A stretch of 52,741 nucleotides of DNA from assembly GCA_023381695.1 (NCBI GenBank), contig JAMCQP010000082.1, forward strand, positions 1 through 52,741, written 5' to 3'. The number at the start of each line of letters is the position of its first letter. Within the stretch, counting starts at the first letter, position 1. Below are positions 1 to 8,644 of the stretch, in pieces. Under the pieces are notes generated by a model that was not told the DNA's origin, did not search any database, and worked only from the letters and a program-made list of their open reading frames with translations. Position numbers and translations under genes: made by a program. This DNA is from Bacillota bacterium. Its GTDB lineage: Bacteria; Bacillota; UBA5301; JAMCQP01.

Positions 1-346
1 GAATCGCAACTTCCCCCTACCGGATCTTCCCGATTCATCCCCATGAAAACGACAACGCCCACCAAGCCTGCTAAAACCGTAAAATTTTTGCATCGGCTCC
101 CCCTCCTGGCCCGTGCTGATCTGGCGGTATGGTTAACTTTCCCATCCAAAGTCCATGAGTTCGCTACAAAGTTATTTTTTCCTTCACTCTAAAGCAAAAA
201 ATTTTAAACGGCCATCAAAATCGGTAAGGTGGAATAAACCGCGTACAGCGAATTCAGGAGAAATAAAAAACCGGCCTGAGTCGCAGGCCGGTTCTGTGCG
301 ATGGACGATGGAATCCTTGTTCAAAAGTGGAGAATCCACCCCTGCC
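1..346. other. Left-edge non-coding or unresolved stretch
   Basis: Apart from the catalase terminator I find no gene I can support. On the minus strand a good ribosome site (AGGAGGGGGAG) precedes an ATG at 93, but that frame runs off the left edge after 31 codons and is not convincing. Another frame reads as a short hydrophobic segment. A leftward gene may begin here, cut by the window edge. Confidence 0.3.
261..293 (-). terminator. Rho-independent terminator of the Mn-catalase gene
   Basis: A 10-bp perfect stem (AACCGGCCTG / CAGGCCGGTT, loop AGTCG) is followed, on the minus strand, by a T-rich tract (TTTTTTATTT). It lies about 55 nt after the catalase stop codon. Confidence 0.8.
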
Positions 347-1003
347 TCAATGGGGCGGTGTGGGATGCTGGGGCATGTCAAAGTATTTTCCGGGCTGCGA
401 CAGGTTGAAATAGAGCTTGGAGTCCGGCGTAACCCCGAAATCCCTGTTTGAGCCGGTCTGAGCCACCCTGGCGAGGGCTTGCCGGAACAGCTGGTTGTGC
501 GCCTCCTCGCGGTTCAGAAGGAAGTCAATGGTCTTGCGAACCTCCGGGTCGTTAATCTGGCGGTGGAGATACTCATAGACCACCTTGGCCCTCTGCTCCG
601 CAGCCAGATCGGAGAGCAGATCCGCCACCAGATCCCCCGTCTCGTTTACGTAATGCGCGGTCCAGGGGTCTCCGGAGGCATTGACCAGAAGCGGGGCAAG
701 CCCGGTGAGCACCTGGGTTTCGATCTCCCCCACCCCGACCCGGTTGACATCCACATCTTGCCCATTCAGGAGGTTGATGGTGGTGGCCACCATCTCCATG
801 TGGCTGAACTCTTCCGCGGCAATGTCCAGCATCATGTCCTTGATCTGGGGATCCAGGACCCGGAAGCTTTGCGACATATACTGGAGCCCCGCCGTCAGCT
901 CGCCGTTTGCGCCGCCCAACTGCTCCTGCAACATCACGGCGTACTGGGGGTTGGTCTTTTGAACCTTCACATCCTGGAGCAATTTCTTGTCGTGCATGAA
1001 CAT
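347..1003 (-). CDS. Manganese (non-heme) catalase
   Basis: Cytoplasmic dimanganese catalase that converts hydrogen peroxide to water and oxygen, a common oxygen defence in anaerobes. The protein is 218 aa and ferritin-like. Carboxylate and histidine ligand segments of the family are visible: EQLGGANGEL near the start, AAEEFSHMEM around residue 60, and NREEAHNQLF near residue 165. The start at 1003 is chosen because AAAGGAG lies 11 nt upstream; the longer reading from 1030 has no ribosome site. It is a single-gene unit with its own terminator. Length is at the short end for the family, which often carries a longer C-terminal tail. Family assignment is firm; activity is inferred. Confidence 0.9.
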   Translation of the reverse strand: MFMHDKKLLQDVKVQKTNPQYAVMLQEQLGGANGELTAGLQYMSQSFRVLDPQIKDMMLDIAAEEFSHMEMVATTINLLNGQDVDVNRVGVGEIETQVLTGLAPLLVNASGDPWTAHYVNETGDLVADLLSDLAAEQRAKVVYEYLHRQINDPEVRKTIDFLLNREEAHNQLFRQALARVAQTGSNRDFGVTPDSKLYFNLSQPGKYFDMPQHPTPPH

Positions 1004-1183
1004 CCTTGCTTCAACTCCTTTCATCAGCATCTTGATCTATTGTGCGGAAACATAGAGAGGCTAATCCGGAAAAGTATCTTTCGCGGACAAAAACCGCTGG
1101 CCGTAAAGGAAAAAGACTCCTGTTATGGAATTTACAGGAACATGTGGTTCAAAAATCCATCATGTGAGGAGATGAGGGTACCA

Positions 1184-3439
1184 ATGAGACTCAAAAGAAG
1201 TCTAATGCTCTTCGCCTTTCTGGTAATCGTCTCGATTTCGGGCTGGCCGGTCCCAGCCGCGCAGGCTCTCAGCGTCACCCACCCCATCATCACCGAAGTC
1301 TACTACGACACTTACCTGGCCTATGAACCCGAAGAGTTTATCCGGATCAACAACCCCACCGGCCTTACCGTACAGATGGACAACTGGCTGATCTCGAACG
1401 GGGCGGGGCAGATCCTTTTCCCTTCGGGGACCAACCTTACCCCCGGCGCCAGTTTTTACGTCACGAAAAAGGCCACCGCCTTTCAACAGGAGATGGCCCA
1501 GAAAGCAAGCTTTGAATACGGAGCGGATACCGATCCCGCCGTGCCGCAGATGGTGGTAAGCGGCTCCGTGCCGGTTCTCAGCAACTCGGGCGGGCAAGTC
1601 CTCCTCAAAGACCCGCAGGGCAATGTTATTGACGCCGTGGCCTACGGTTCCTCCTCCTACGCCGGTGCGGGCTGGGCTGGTTCGCCGGTGCCGGGAGTGT
1701 CCGAAGGCGTGATCCTGGAAAGGGACAGAGACGAAGCCGCTTCGGAATACCAGGACACGGATGCGGCCTCGGACTGGGACGACCTGCGGGTTTACACCGT
1801 CGGGCAGTCGCACTGGCCCTACCCTTCATTTACCTTTACTGGAAACGTGACGGCCTACGCCTCCCCCGATTCAAGCTACCAGGTTCTCGCCAACTTTGTG
1901 GACAACGCCGTCACCTCCATCGATTTGAACATTTACGAGTTTTTCAACCTTTACCTCATGGACAGAATCGTCAACGCCCTCCAGCGGGGCGTGAAGGTAA
2001 GGGCCTTCATCGAAGGAAATCCGGTGGGCGGGCTGAGCGATGAGCAGCGCTACGTCTCGCAGCAGATCACCGGCGCCGGTGGGCAGGTCCGTTACATCAT
2101 CACCGACGACGCCAACGACATCCACGACCGGTACACCTTCGATCACGCCAAATACGCCGTCATTGACGGGCAGAAAGTCTTTGTGCAGTCGGAAAACTGG
2201 AAGAACACCGGGGTCCCCGTGGACCCGTCCACCGGCAACCGGGGCTGGGGTGTCATCGTGGACAATCCCGATGTGGCCGCTTTCTTCAGCCAGGTCTTCG
2301 AGGGCGACTGGAACCCAGCCTTCCGGGACAGCTATCCGTATACCGCCGGTACGGCCTATGGCGAGCCCGCGGCCACCTTTGTGCCCGACCGGACCATTCC
2401 CACCGGCGCTTATGTTTCACCGTTCGCAGCCGCCACATTCACCGATACCTTTACCGTCTCGCCGGTGCTGGCTCCGGATTCCACGCTGCTGACCACCAGG
2501 TCCATGCTGGGCCTGATGAAAGACGCCAAAAAAACTCTCTACCTCGAGCAGCTCTACATCCATAAGTACTGGGGGGCGGCAAGCACCGGCTCCACCACCT
2601 CGACGCCCGACATCTACCTGGAAGAGGCGATCAACGCCGCCAGGCGGGGAGTGAAGGTGCGGATCCTCCTGGATTCCGCCACCGTGGATCCCACCGACCC
2701 GCGCAACAACGCGGAAACTGCCAGATACGTGAACGACACCGCCGCGGCCGAACACCTGGATCTGCAGGCCAGGCTGATCAATCTCGACGTCGCGAAGGTG
2801 GAAAAGATTCATAACAAGGGAATGATCGTGGACGGTCAGACGGTGCTGGTCTCCAGCATCAACTGGAGCGAGAACAGCCCCACCAACAACCGCGAGACGG
2901 GGTTAATCATCTCCAACGCCCAGCTGGCCGACTATTACAATGATATCTTCTGGTACGACTGGTACGACGGCAACCCGGTGGATCACGCGGTCTTCTCCGA
3001 GGTATATTACGATACGGTGGGAGTGGACGCGGACGAGGAGTACATCGAGATCTACAACCCGACGGCGGCGGCGCTCAACCTCACCGGATGGAAACTGAAG
3101 GACAACAGTGGAGAGTGGCTCTTCCCCGCCGGCACGACCCTGGCCCCCGGAACAGCCCTGGCCGTCGCCAGGAATTCCGCGGGGTTCTACAACCTGTTCA
3201 AGCGCTACCCCGATCTTTCCGGTTTGACGCTCTCCCTTTCCAACACCGGCGACTATCTCCACCTGCTGGACGCTACCGGCGCGGAGATAGACCGGGTCGC
3301 CTGGGAGAACGCGAAGTTAAACTGGGAGATCCTGGCCAACACCGGTCTGGTGATCGAACGGGTTCCCGCCTCGCGCGACACCAACTCGCGCCTCGACTGG
3401 CTGAGCAATCAGACGCCGGGGCCTGGGACGGTCAGGTAA
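1184..3439 (+). CDS. Secreted protein: lamin-tail domain, two phospholipase D (HKD) domains, lamin-tail domain
   Basis: Predicted secreted phosphodiesterase or nuclease of 751 aa. A signal peptide (MRLKRSLMLFAFLVIVS..., cleavage near AAQA) is followed by a lamin-tail (LTD) domain at about residues 30-170, two phospholipase D-type domains with intact HKD motifs (HAKYAVID at residue 321, HNKGMIVD at residue 543), and a second LTD domain at about 605-740. Each HKD motif is followed by the usual S-x-N-W segment. The open frame begins much further upstream at 479 by running antisense through the catalase gene; 1184 is chosen because it starts the signal peptide and has GAGG-type purines upstream (1172 is an alternative). 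LTD domains often sit on secreted nucleases, so extracellular DNA or phospholipid hydrolysis is the likely role. Substrate is unknown. Confidence 0.85.
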   Translation: MRLKRSLMLFAFLVIVSISGWPVPAAQALSVTHPIITEVYYDTYLAYEPEEFIRINNPTGLTVQMDNWLISNGAGQILFPSGTNLTPGASFYVTKKATAFQQEMAQKASFEYGADTDPAVPQMVVSGSVPVLSNSGGQVLLKDPQGNVIDAVAYGSSSYAGAGWAGSPVPGVSEGVILERDRDEAASEYQDTDAASDWDDLRVYTVGQSHWPYPSFTFTGNVTAYASPDSSYQVLANFVDNAVTSIDLNIYEFFNLYLMDRIVNALQRGVKVRAFIEGNPVGGLSDEQRYVSQQITGAGGQVRYIITDDANDIHDRYTFDHAKYAVIDGQKVFVQSENWKNTGVPVDPSTGNRGWGVIVDNPDVAAFFSQVFEGDWNPAFRDSYPYTAGTAYGEPAATFVPDRTIPTGAYVSPFAAATFTDTFTVSPVLAPDSTLLTTRSMLGLMKDAKKTLYLEQLYIHKYWGAASTGSTTSTPDIYLEEAINAARRGVKVRILLDSATVDPTDPRNNAETARYVNDTAAAEHLDLQARLINLDVAKVEKIHNKGMIVDGQTVLVSSINWSENSPTNNRETGLIISNAQLADYYNDIFWYDWYDGNPVDHAVFSEVYYDTVGVDADEEYIEIYNPTAAALNLTGWKLKDNSGEWLFPAGTTLAPGTALAVARNSAGFYNLFKRYPDLSGLTLSLSNTGDYLHLLDATGAEIDRVAWENAKLNWEILANTGLVIERVPASRDTNSRLDWLSNQTPGPGTVR

Positions 3440-3492
3440 CGGTAGAGGCGCGTAGCCAGCCTCACGTTACGGATGGCGTATGGCTGGGCAGA

Positions 3493-4362
3493 TCAGGCAG
3501 GAAACCCGGCGCCTCCGTAAGTTAACTGCGGCCTGGCGTAACAGTACCTGCAACCCGTTTTGCAGGGCTGGTTATAAAACCCGCCGATATCCACCGAATG
3601 GTGGCAGGCGCAATATGCCCTGCTTCTGGGTTCAAAACCGCTGCACGGGATCCGGCGCGGGTGAAGCTCCGTGAGCAGGAAAGCATCGATGCAACGACTC
3701 TCCGGAAGCCCCTCCGTGCAACAGGCGAAGAGCCGGGCTCCCAGAGAGTCAGTAAGCCGGCGCAGGCGTGCGAAGATCTCCTGCTTTTCCCCGGCCATCA
3801 GTTCCACCGGTTCCCAGCCACTGGCCCCGAATTGCCGGACCGTCTTCGGGTAGATGGTCATGAAGCTGGTGCTGAAGTCCTTGGCCCCGGCTTCCACCGC
3901 CCGCTGGATGATCTCCTCGGCCAGGGGGAGGTTGGTGTAGGTCTGCCGCCCCTTTTGGACATGAATAATGGGATCTACCCGGAAGCGCAACCGCCGGGGG
4001 TCTTTCAGAAAAGCCAGGAGTTCCGGCAACACCCGAAAAGTCTCCTCCACGGCCGGCGCCAGGGGCTCAAATTCGGTCCCTCCCATGCCGGTGCAGGTGA
4101 GGTGCACAAAGAGGCTTTCGTACGACTCAAGGACGGGCCGGAGCGGTTCCTTGAGGAGGGCTCCGGCGAATTTGGTCACCGGTACGAGAGTATGGGTCCT
4201 GGCCGGGGGGTATTTTTCCCGGAGAACCTTGATCAGATAATCCCGGTACCACCCTACCAGATCCGTTCGTCGCGAGGCCGTCACCACCGGAAACTCACCC
4301 AGTTCAGGTTTCGGCCTGTGCGGGAAAGGCTGATCGGGAGCAGTAAAGATGGAAAGTTGCAT
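3493..4362 (-). CDS. DUF1848 family protein with C-terminal cysteine cluster
   Basis: A 289-aa cytoplasmic protein matching the DUF1848 family, which has no settled function. The N-terminal part carries the family signature VVTASRRTDLVGWY. The C-terminus has a dense Cys/His cluster (YCACHHSVDIGGFY, then CKTGCRYCYA), which suggests an Fe-S or zinc site; the CxxxCxxC-like spacing has led to comparison with radical SAM proteins. The + strand frames over this region are shadows. It stands alone, downstream of a gene relic and convergent with the phospholipase D gene. Family call is good; function is not known. Confidence 0.8.
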   Translation of the reverse strand: MQLSIFTAPDQPFPHRPKPELGEFPVVTASRRTDLVGWYRDYLIKVLREKYPPARTHTLVPVTKFAGALLKEPLRPVLESYESLFVHLTCTGMGGTEFEPLAPAVEETFRVLPELLAFLKDPRRLRFRVDPIIHVQKGRQTYTNLPLAEEIIQRAVEAGAKDFSTSFMTIYPKTVRQFGASGWEPVELMAGEKQEIFARLRRLTDSLGARLFACCTEGLPESRCIDAFLLTELHPRRIPCSGFEPRSRAYCACHHSVDIGGFYNQPCKTGCRYCYARPQLTYGGAGFPA

Positions 4363-4413
4363 CCGCTCGAAGGCCCCCTTGCGTCAGAATCTTTTAGGCG
4401 TTCTACATCTCCC

Positions 4414-4602
4414 TGATGAATCCTTCAATCCGGCGAAGTCGTGCCAGCTGCGCAGGCCGAAACCTACCTGGAAAAGATCCGCCGCCCCGGACGACGGGTG
4501 GAAAAACACCTGGTCGCCGGGGCGGAGCACACCTATAACCCGTCTGCCTGGGAAAGCGAGGTCATCCAGCGCTCCCTGCGGTGGTTTCGGGAAACCCTAT
4601 AG
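4414..4602 (+). pseudogene. C-terminal relic of an alpha/beta hydrolase (dienelactone-hydrolase-like)
   Basis: Reading the frame that ends at TAG 4600-4602 gives about 60 residues resembling the end of small alpha/beta hydrolases: VAGAEHTYNPSAWESEVI, where the HT pair after the G-A dipeptide corresponds to the catalytic histidine region, then QRSLRWFRETL. Two stop codons (TGATGA at 4414 and just before) cut it off upstream. There is no start codon and no nucleophile or oxyanion segment. This is most likely the remnant of a deleted gene. It lies between the DUF1848 gene (-) and the MFS gene (+). Confidence 0.55.
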
Positions 4603-4646
4603 CCTGTTGATGACCTGGGACTCTGGTCATGGTCTCACCTCCAGAA

Positions 4647-4660
4647 AGAATGTTCATTCT
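4647..4660. promoter_or_regulatory. Palindrome resembling a TetR/FadR-type operator
   Basis: AGAATG-TT-CATTCT is a perfect 14-bp inverted repeat in an otherwise geneless stretch, about 110 nt upstream of the MFS gene. GAATG/CATTC half-sites are typical of TetR-family operators. No regulator gene is visible nearby. Confidence 0.35.
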
Positions 4661-4769
4661 AAATTTTACACCCCCCGGCCGGCGCGCTGCCACATCGCAC
4701 CCGGATGCAGGAAAACTCTTTTGGGTATGGAACTACTGGAAAGTAGCAGATTAAGGCAGGGATGAGAAC

Positions 4770-6134
4770 GTGCCGGACCAGTCGCCTGGAAAACCTGAAC
4801 AAGATAAATCACCTGAGCAATCCTGGCACAACAAGCCAGATGAGCCGTCAGGTCAACCGGAGCGGGGTGCAAGGAAGAAGCGCTCCCACCCCGTCGCGGC
4901 CCTTTACCACCGCAACTTCCGGCTCTTCTGGGGCGGCCAGCTGATCTCCCTGGTCGGCACCTGGATGCAAAATGTCGGCCAGGCCTGGTTGGTGCTGCAA
5001 CTGACCAATTCCGCCTTTTTTCTCGGGCTGGTAAGCGCGGTGCAGTTCACCCCGGTGCTCCTTTTTTCGTTGCCGGCGGGGGTGGTGGCCGACCGGCTGC
5101 CCAAGCGCACCCTGCTCCTGTTCACGCAGACCGTTCTCCTGCTCCAGGCTCTGGTTTTGGGCCTGCTGGTCAAGAGCCATGTCGTCCAGTACTGGCATGT
5201 GCTGGCTCTGGCCACCCTTCTGGGAATGGTCAACACGCTGGATGTCCCCGCCCGTCAGGCCTTCGTCTTTGATCTGGTGGGGCGGGAAGATTTGATGAAC
5301 GCCATCGCCCTGAACTCCTCCGCCTTCAACGCCGCCAGAATCGTCGGGCCGGCGGTGGCCGGAATCCTGATGGGCACCTGGGGGGTGGGAACCGCTTTTC
5401 TGCTCAACGCCGCCAGCTTTTTGCCCGTGATTGCCGGTCTGGCTCTGATCCGCCTCGAGGGCCGCCGCCGCGGGCCGGAAAGCCACCGTCCACCCGCGAT
5501 GAGGCTGGATGTGCACGGCGGCCATCTCTGGGAAGGCATTCAGGAGGGATTGAGTTACATACGTAAGACACCCGCGATCTCCATGGCACTTCTGCTTCTC
5601 GGGGCGCTGAGCATCTTCGCCATGAACTTCAACATTCTGGTCCCCCTCTTTGCCCGAAACGTCTTGCACCAGGGCGCCAGGGGATACGGCTTCCTGATGT
5701 CCGCGATGGGGATCGGGGCGCTTGCCGGGGCGCTCAGCCTGGCCTTCCTCAGCCATCGGGGCCCGCGGAAACTCCTTCTGTTTGGCGGTGCGCTGGGCCT
5801 CTCCTTCTTCCAGATGCTGCTCGCCCCGGTGAGGTTTTACCCGCTGGCTCTGGTGGTGATGTTCACCATCGGCTGGTCGATGATCACCTTCGTCGCCACG
5901 GTGAATACCACCGTCCAGGCCAGCGTTCCCGATGAATTGCGCGGCAGGGTGATGAGCGTCTATTCCCTGCTTCTGGGCGGGCTTACCCCTTTCGGCAGCC
6001 TGTTTGCCGGCAGCGTGGCCCATGCGCTCGGCCCCCCGGCCACACTGGTGATCGGGGGCGGCATCGGCCTGCTTTTTGCCCTGTCCGTCATCCGGCGCAA
6101 CAGCCCAGGCAAAATACAGGAGGATAAAAGATGA
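4770..6134 (+). CDS. MFS exporter (EntS-like, MFS_3 family)
   Basis: Inner-membrane major facilitator of 454 aa. After a hydrophilic, charged N-terminal extension of about 45 residues it has the typical family opening (YHRNFRLFWGGQLISLVGTW), then about 12 hydrophobic segments, the motif-A-like loop PAGVVADRLPKR, and a PARQAF segment characteristic of the EntS/MFS_3 group. These proteins usually export small molecules or drugs. It starts at GTG 4770 with AGGGATGAG upstream. Its stop overlaps the start of the downstream peptidase (ATGA), so the two are probably cotranscribed. Substrate cannot be assigned. Confidence 0.85.
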   Translation: MPDQSPGKPEQDKSPEQSWHNKPDEPSGQPERGARKKRSHPVAALYHRNFRLFWGGQLISLVGTWMQNVGQAWLVLQLTNSAFFLGLVSAVQFTPVLLFSLPAGVVADRLPKRTLLLFTQTVLLLQALVLGLLVKSHVVQYWHVLALATLLGMVNTLDVPARQAFVFDLVGREDLMNAIALNSSAFNAARIVGPAVAGILMGTWGVGTAFLLNAASFLPVIAGLALIRLEGRRRGPESHRPPAMRLDVHGGHLWEGIQEGLSYIRKTPAISMALLLLGALSIFAMNFNILVPLFARNVLHQGARGYGFLMSAMGIGALAGALSLAFLSHRGPRKLLLFGGALGLSFFQMLLAPVRFYPLALVVMFTIGWSMITFVATVNTTVQASVPDELRGRVMSVYSLLLGGLTPFGSLFAGSVAHALGPPATLVIGGGIGLLFALSVIRRNSPGKIQEDKR

Positions 6135-7720
6135 ACAACGGGTTCCAGCAATTTTTGAACCGGGTGGCGCCGGAGATCGCCCACCGGCTCACCGCGGTTA
6201 ACGAGGCGTACTGGCGGTTGACGACCAGAGGCGCGCCCGAGGACGAGGAAGCCTATATCCGGCAAAAGGGCGCGCTGCTGGAGCTGTTTTCCAACAGAGA
6301 AGACTTTGAAACGCTCCGAACCTTCCGGGATTCCGGGGAGATCACCGACCAGCTCCAGGCCCGGCAGCTCACCATCCTTTACCACCATTTCCTGCGGAAC
6401 CAGATCGACCGGGAATCCACCAGGGAGTTGGTCCGCCGGGAGGCGGAGATCGAAAGCCGTTTCACCAACTTCCGGGCCGCCTATCAGGGCAGAAAGGTGA
6501 GCAACAACGACCTGGCGGAGATTCTCCTGCGGGAGAAGCGCAGCGACAAACGCCGGGAGGCATGGGAGGCCGGCAAACAGATCGGCCGGGAGGTGGCGGA
6601 AAAGATCCGCGACCTGGTGAAGTTTCGCAACCGGATCGCCCGCAATCTTGGATTCGCGGACTTTTACTCCATGTCCCTCTCCCTCGAAGAAATGGATGAA
6701 ACGGAGCTCTTCGCCACGCTAAAAAATCTTGAGGAGCTCACCGGCGGGCCGTTTGCCGGGATGAAATCGGAACTGGACGAGACGCTGGCCGCCGGCTTCG
6801 GAGTGCGCAAGGAGGAGATCCAGCCCTGGCATTACAGCGATCCCTTCTTTCAGGAGGTCCCCCCCACCGGCGAGGCGGGCCTGGACGGATATTTCGCCGG
6901 CAAGGGCATTGTGGAGCTCGGCCGGAGATTTTACCGGGGCATCGGGCTTGAAGTGGACGATATCCTGGCGCGCAGCGATCTTTTCGAGCGGGAGGGCAAG
7001 GACCAGCACGCCTACTCCACCGATATCGACCGGGAAGGGGATGTCAGGGTTCTGACCAACCTCCGGCCCACCGAATTGTCCATGAACACCCTGTTACACG
7101 AACTGGGCCACGCCGTCTATTCAAAATATATTGACCGCCAGCTGCCCTATCTGCTCCGGGATGAGCCCCACCTTTTCGTGACGGAAGCCATCGCCATGAT
7201 GATGGGACGCCTGACCAGGGACCCGGACTGGCTCAAGAAGGTGCTCAACCTCAAGGCGGAGGAGGTGGCGCAATTGACGCCGGCGCTGGCCTGGCGCCTC
7301 CGGCTCGGCGAACTTATCTTCATCCGCTGGGGCCTGGTGGTAAAGGATGGTGAGCGGGAGCTCTACCGCGACCCCGATCAGGACCTGGACACGCTCTGGT
7401 GGGATCTGGCGGAACGGCTCCAGTATGTGAAACGCCCGGAAGGGCGCAAAGCCCCGGACTGGGCTGCCAAGATCCATATCGGCACGACCCCGGTCTACTA
7501 CCAGAATTATATCCTGGGCGCGGTGGCCGCCTCGCAGATCCAGGCGGCCATCCAGCGGGAGGTGGGCGCGGGCGGCATCGCCGGCAACCGGGAGGCAGGC
7601 CGCTTCCTGGTCGAGAAGATCTTCCGGCCCGGCGCCGCCGGCGCTTGGAACGACCTGCTCCGAAAGGCCACCGGTCAACCCCTTACCCCGGAGTATTTCG
7701 TAAAACAATTTGTCGCATGA
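6131..7720 (+). CDS. Zinc metallopeptidase of the M2/M3 (gluzincin) type
   Basis: Cytoplasmic oligopeptidase-like enzyme of 529 aa. The zinc site HELGH is at residues 323-327, and a downstream glutamate that should be the third ligand lies in FVTEAIAMMMGR. The long helical N-terminal half with E/R-rich segments fits the M2/M3 clam-shell peptidases (peptidyl-dipeptidase or oligoendopeptidase). No signal peptide is present, so intracellular peptide turnover is likely. The start overlaps the MFS stop by 4 nt, suggesting a coupled operon. M2 versus M3 cannot be settled by eye. Confidence 0.85.
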   Translation: MNNGFQQFLNRVAPEIAHRLTAVNEAYWRLTTRGAPEDEEAYIRQKGALLELFSNREDFETLRTFRDSGEITDQLQARQLTILYHHFLRNQIDRESTRELVRREAEIESRFTNFRAAYQGRKVSNNDLAEILLREKRSDKRREAWEAGKQIGREVAEKIRDLVKFRNRIARNLGFADFYSMSLSLEEMDETELFATLKNLEELTGGPFAGMKSELDETLAAGFGVRKEEIQPWHYSDPFFQEVPPTGEAGLDGYFAGKGIVELGRRFYRGIGLEVDDILARSDLFEREGKDQHAYSTDIDREGDVRVLTNLRPTELSMNTLLHELGHAVYSKYIDRQLPYLLRDEPHLFVTEAIAMMMGRLTRDPDWLKKVLNLKAEEVAQLTPALAWRLRLGELIFIRWGLVVKDGERELYRDPDQDLDTLWWDLAERLQYVKRPEGRKAPDWAAKIHIGTTPVYYQNYILGAVAASQIQAAIQREVGAGGIAGNREAGRFLVEKIFRPGAAGAWNDLLRKATGQPLTPEYFVKQFVA

Positions 7721-7746
7721 GGGTATGAATTTATTCTGGAGGGTTA

Positions 7747-7775
7747 TTGACATACCCTACCCCCTATGGTAAGAT
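7747..7775 (+). promoter_or_regulatory. Sigma-A promoter for the selenoprotein disulfide oxidoreductase
   Basis: A consensus -35 TTGACA (7747-7752), a 17-nt spacer and -10 TAAGAT (7770-7775). It is the best promoter match I see in the window and lies about 160 nt upstream of the 7933 start. Confidence 0.7.
7753..7771. promoter_or_regulatory. CsoR/CstR-like operator filling the promoter spacer
   Basis: TACCCTACCCCCTATGGTA occupies exactly the space between -35 and -10. The TACC...GGTA ends around a C-run resemble operators of the CsoR family (copper, or persulfide for CstR). The call rests on recalled consensus, not on a search. Confidence 0.45.
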
Positions 7776-7932
7776 ATTCATGTTGAAAAGTTCTTCATCC
7801 GGGATTGCCCCGAACGGTCACCTTGCAAGTTTTGGAGCCGAGATGGGGATAACATATGGATGAAGCCAACAGGGCACCGCTTTTGAATAATTTTTTGCCA
7901 GCAGGGCTGGCAAATCCAAAGGAGGGAAGAAG

Positions 7933-8589
7933 ATGCCTTTTTTATCCACAAAGGACGCGACAGCCGTCCGGGAACGCTTTGACAAGGAACTCGCCAAAGA
8001 TGTGACCATCTCCCTTTTTGTACATGAAGACGGCGCCAAGGACGATTGCCCGTACTGCGACGACACCAAACAACTTCTTGAGGAAGTCGCGGCGTTGAGC
8101 GACCGGCTCAAGCTGGTGGTGTACAAGTATCCCACGGACAAAGAGGCCGTGGCCAAATATGGGATCGACAAGGTGCCGGCCATCGTCATGGAACAGTCCG
8201 AGGACGTGGGAATCCGCTTTTTTGGAATTCCCGCCGGCTACGAGTTCGCCACCATCCTGGAGGACCTGATCTCCCTCTCCCAGGGGGAGACCAGGCTCAG
8301 CAAGGACATCCGCGACCAGTTGCAAAAGATCTCCCAGGACGTGGTGATCAAGGTCTTTGTCACCCCCACCTGACCGTACTGCCCGCGTGCCGTGCGCACC
8401 GCACATCAATTTGCCATGGAGAACCCGCATATTCGGGCCGAAGCCATTGAAGCCAGCGAATTTCCGGAGCTCTCGCAGCAGTACGCAGTCTATGGGGTGC
8501 CAAAATCCATCATCAATGAAAAGGTGGAGGTGGAGGGCGCGGTGCCCGACGCCGCCTTCCTGCAGCAGCTTCTCCAGGCCGTGAAATAG
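7933..8589 (+). CDS. Protein disulfide oxidoreductase (two thioredoxin-fold domains) with selenocysteine at UGA 8371
   Basis: A PDO/glutaredoxin-like protein of 218 aa made of two thioredoxin-fold domains. The first active site is CPYC at residues 39-42. The second would be Sec147-Pro-Tyr-Cys150: the TGA at 8371-8373 sits where homologs have the first Cys of CPYC (VFVTPT-U-PYCPRAV). The same frame then continues 71 codons with clear family sequence, including the cis-proline segment VYGVPKSI, to TAG 8587-8589. A hairpin (GTGCG-CAC-CGCAC, 8392-8404) starts 19 nt after the UGA and may be a bacterial SECIS element. A standard gene caller would report 7933-8373 and a false gene from 8392. Start ATG 7933 has GGAGGGAAG upstream. 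A nonsense mutation is the alternative, made unlikely by the exact position and the second selenoprotein next door. Confidence 0.88.
8392..8404 (+). promoter_or_regulatory. Candidate SECIS hairpin of the PDO gene
   Basis: Perfect 5-bp stem GTGCG/CGCAC with loop CAC, inside the coding frame and 19 nt downstream of UGA 8371-8373. This is the distance range of bacterial SECIS elements. The loop is small, and alternative pairings (CGC/GCG with a GUGCCGU loop) exist, so the exact fold is uncertain. Confidence 0.4.
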
Positions 8590-8644
8590 CTTTGCGGGTC
8601 GCAAAGTAGCTTCGCGGATTTGGTAAACAGGCGGACCGCATCCA

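Noticed and set aside
1-93. Leftward partial gene starting at 93
   Set aside because: Good ribosome site, but only 31 codons are visible and the reading is not protein-like; left as unresolved.
479-1183. N-terminal extension of the phospholipase D protein
   Set aside because: This part is antisense to the Mn-catalase gene; the signal peptide begins at 1184.
4848-6023. 391-aa minus-strand open frame
   Set aside because: Gln/His/Gly-rich shadow of the MFS exporter gene.
7933-8373. Ordinary gene ending at TGA 8371 followed by a separate small gene from 8392
   Set aside because: The upstream part would end just before an active-site motif and the downstream part lacks its own ribosome site and start context; the two are in one frame and together match a full PDO.
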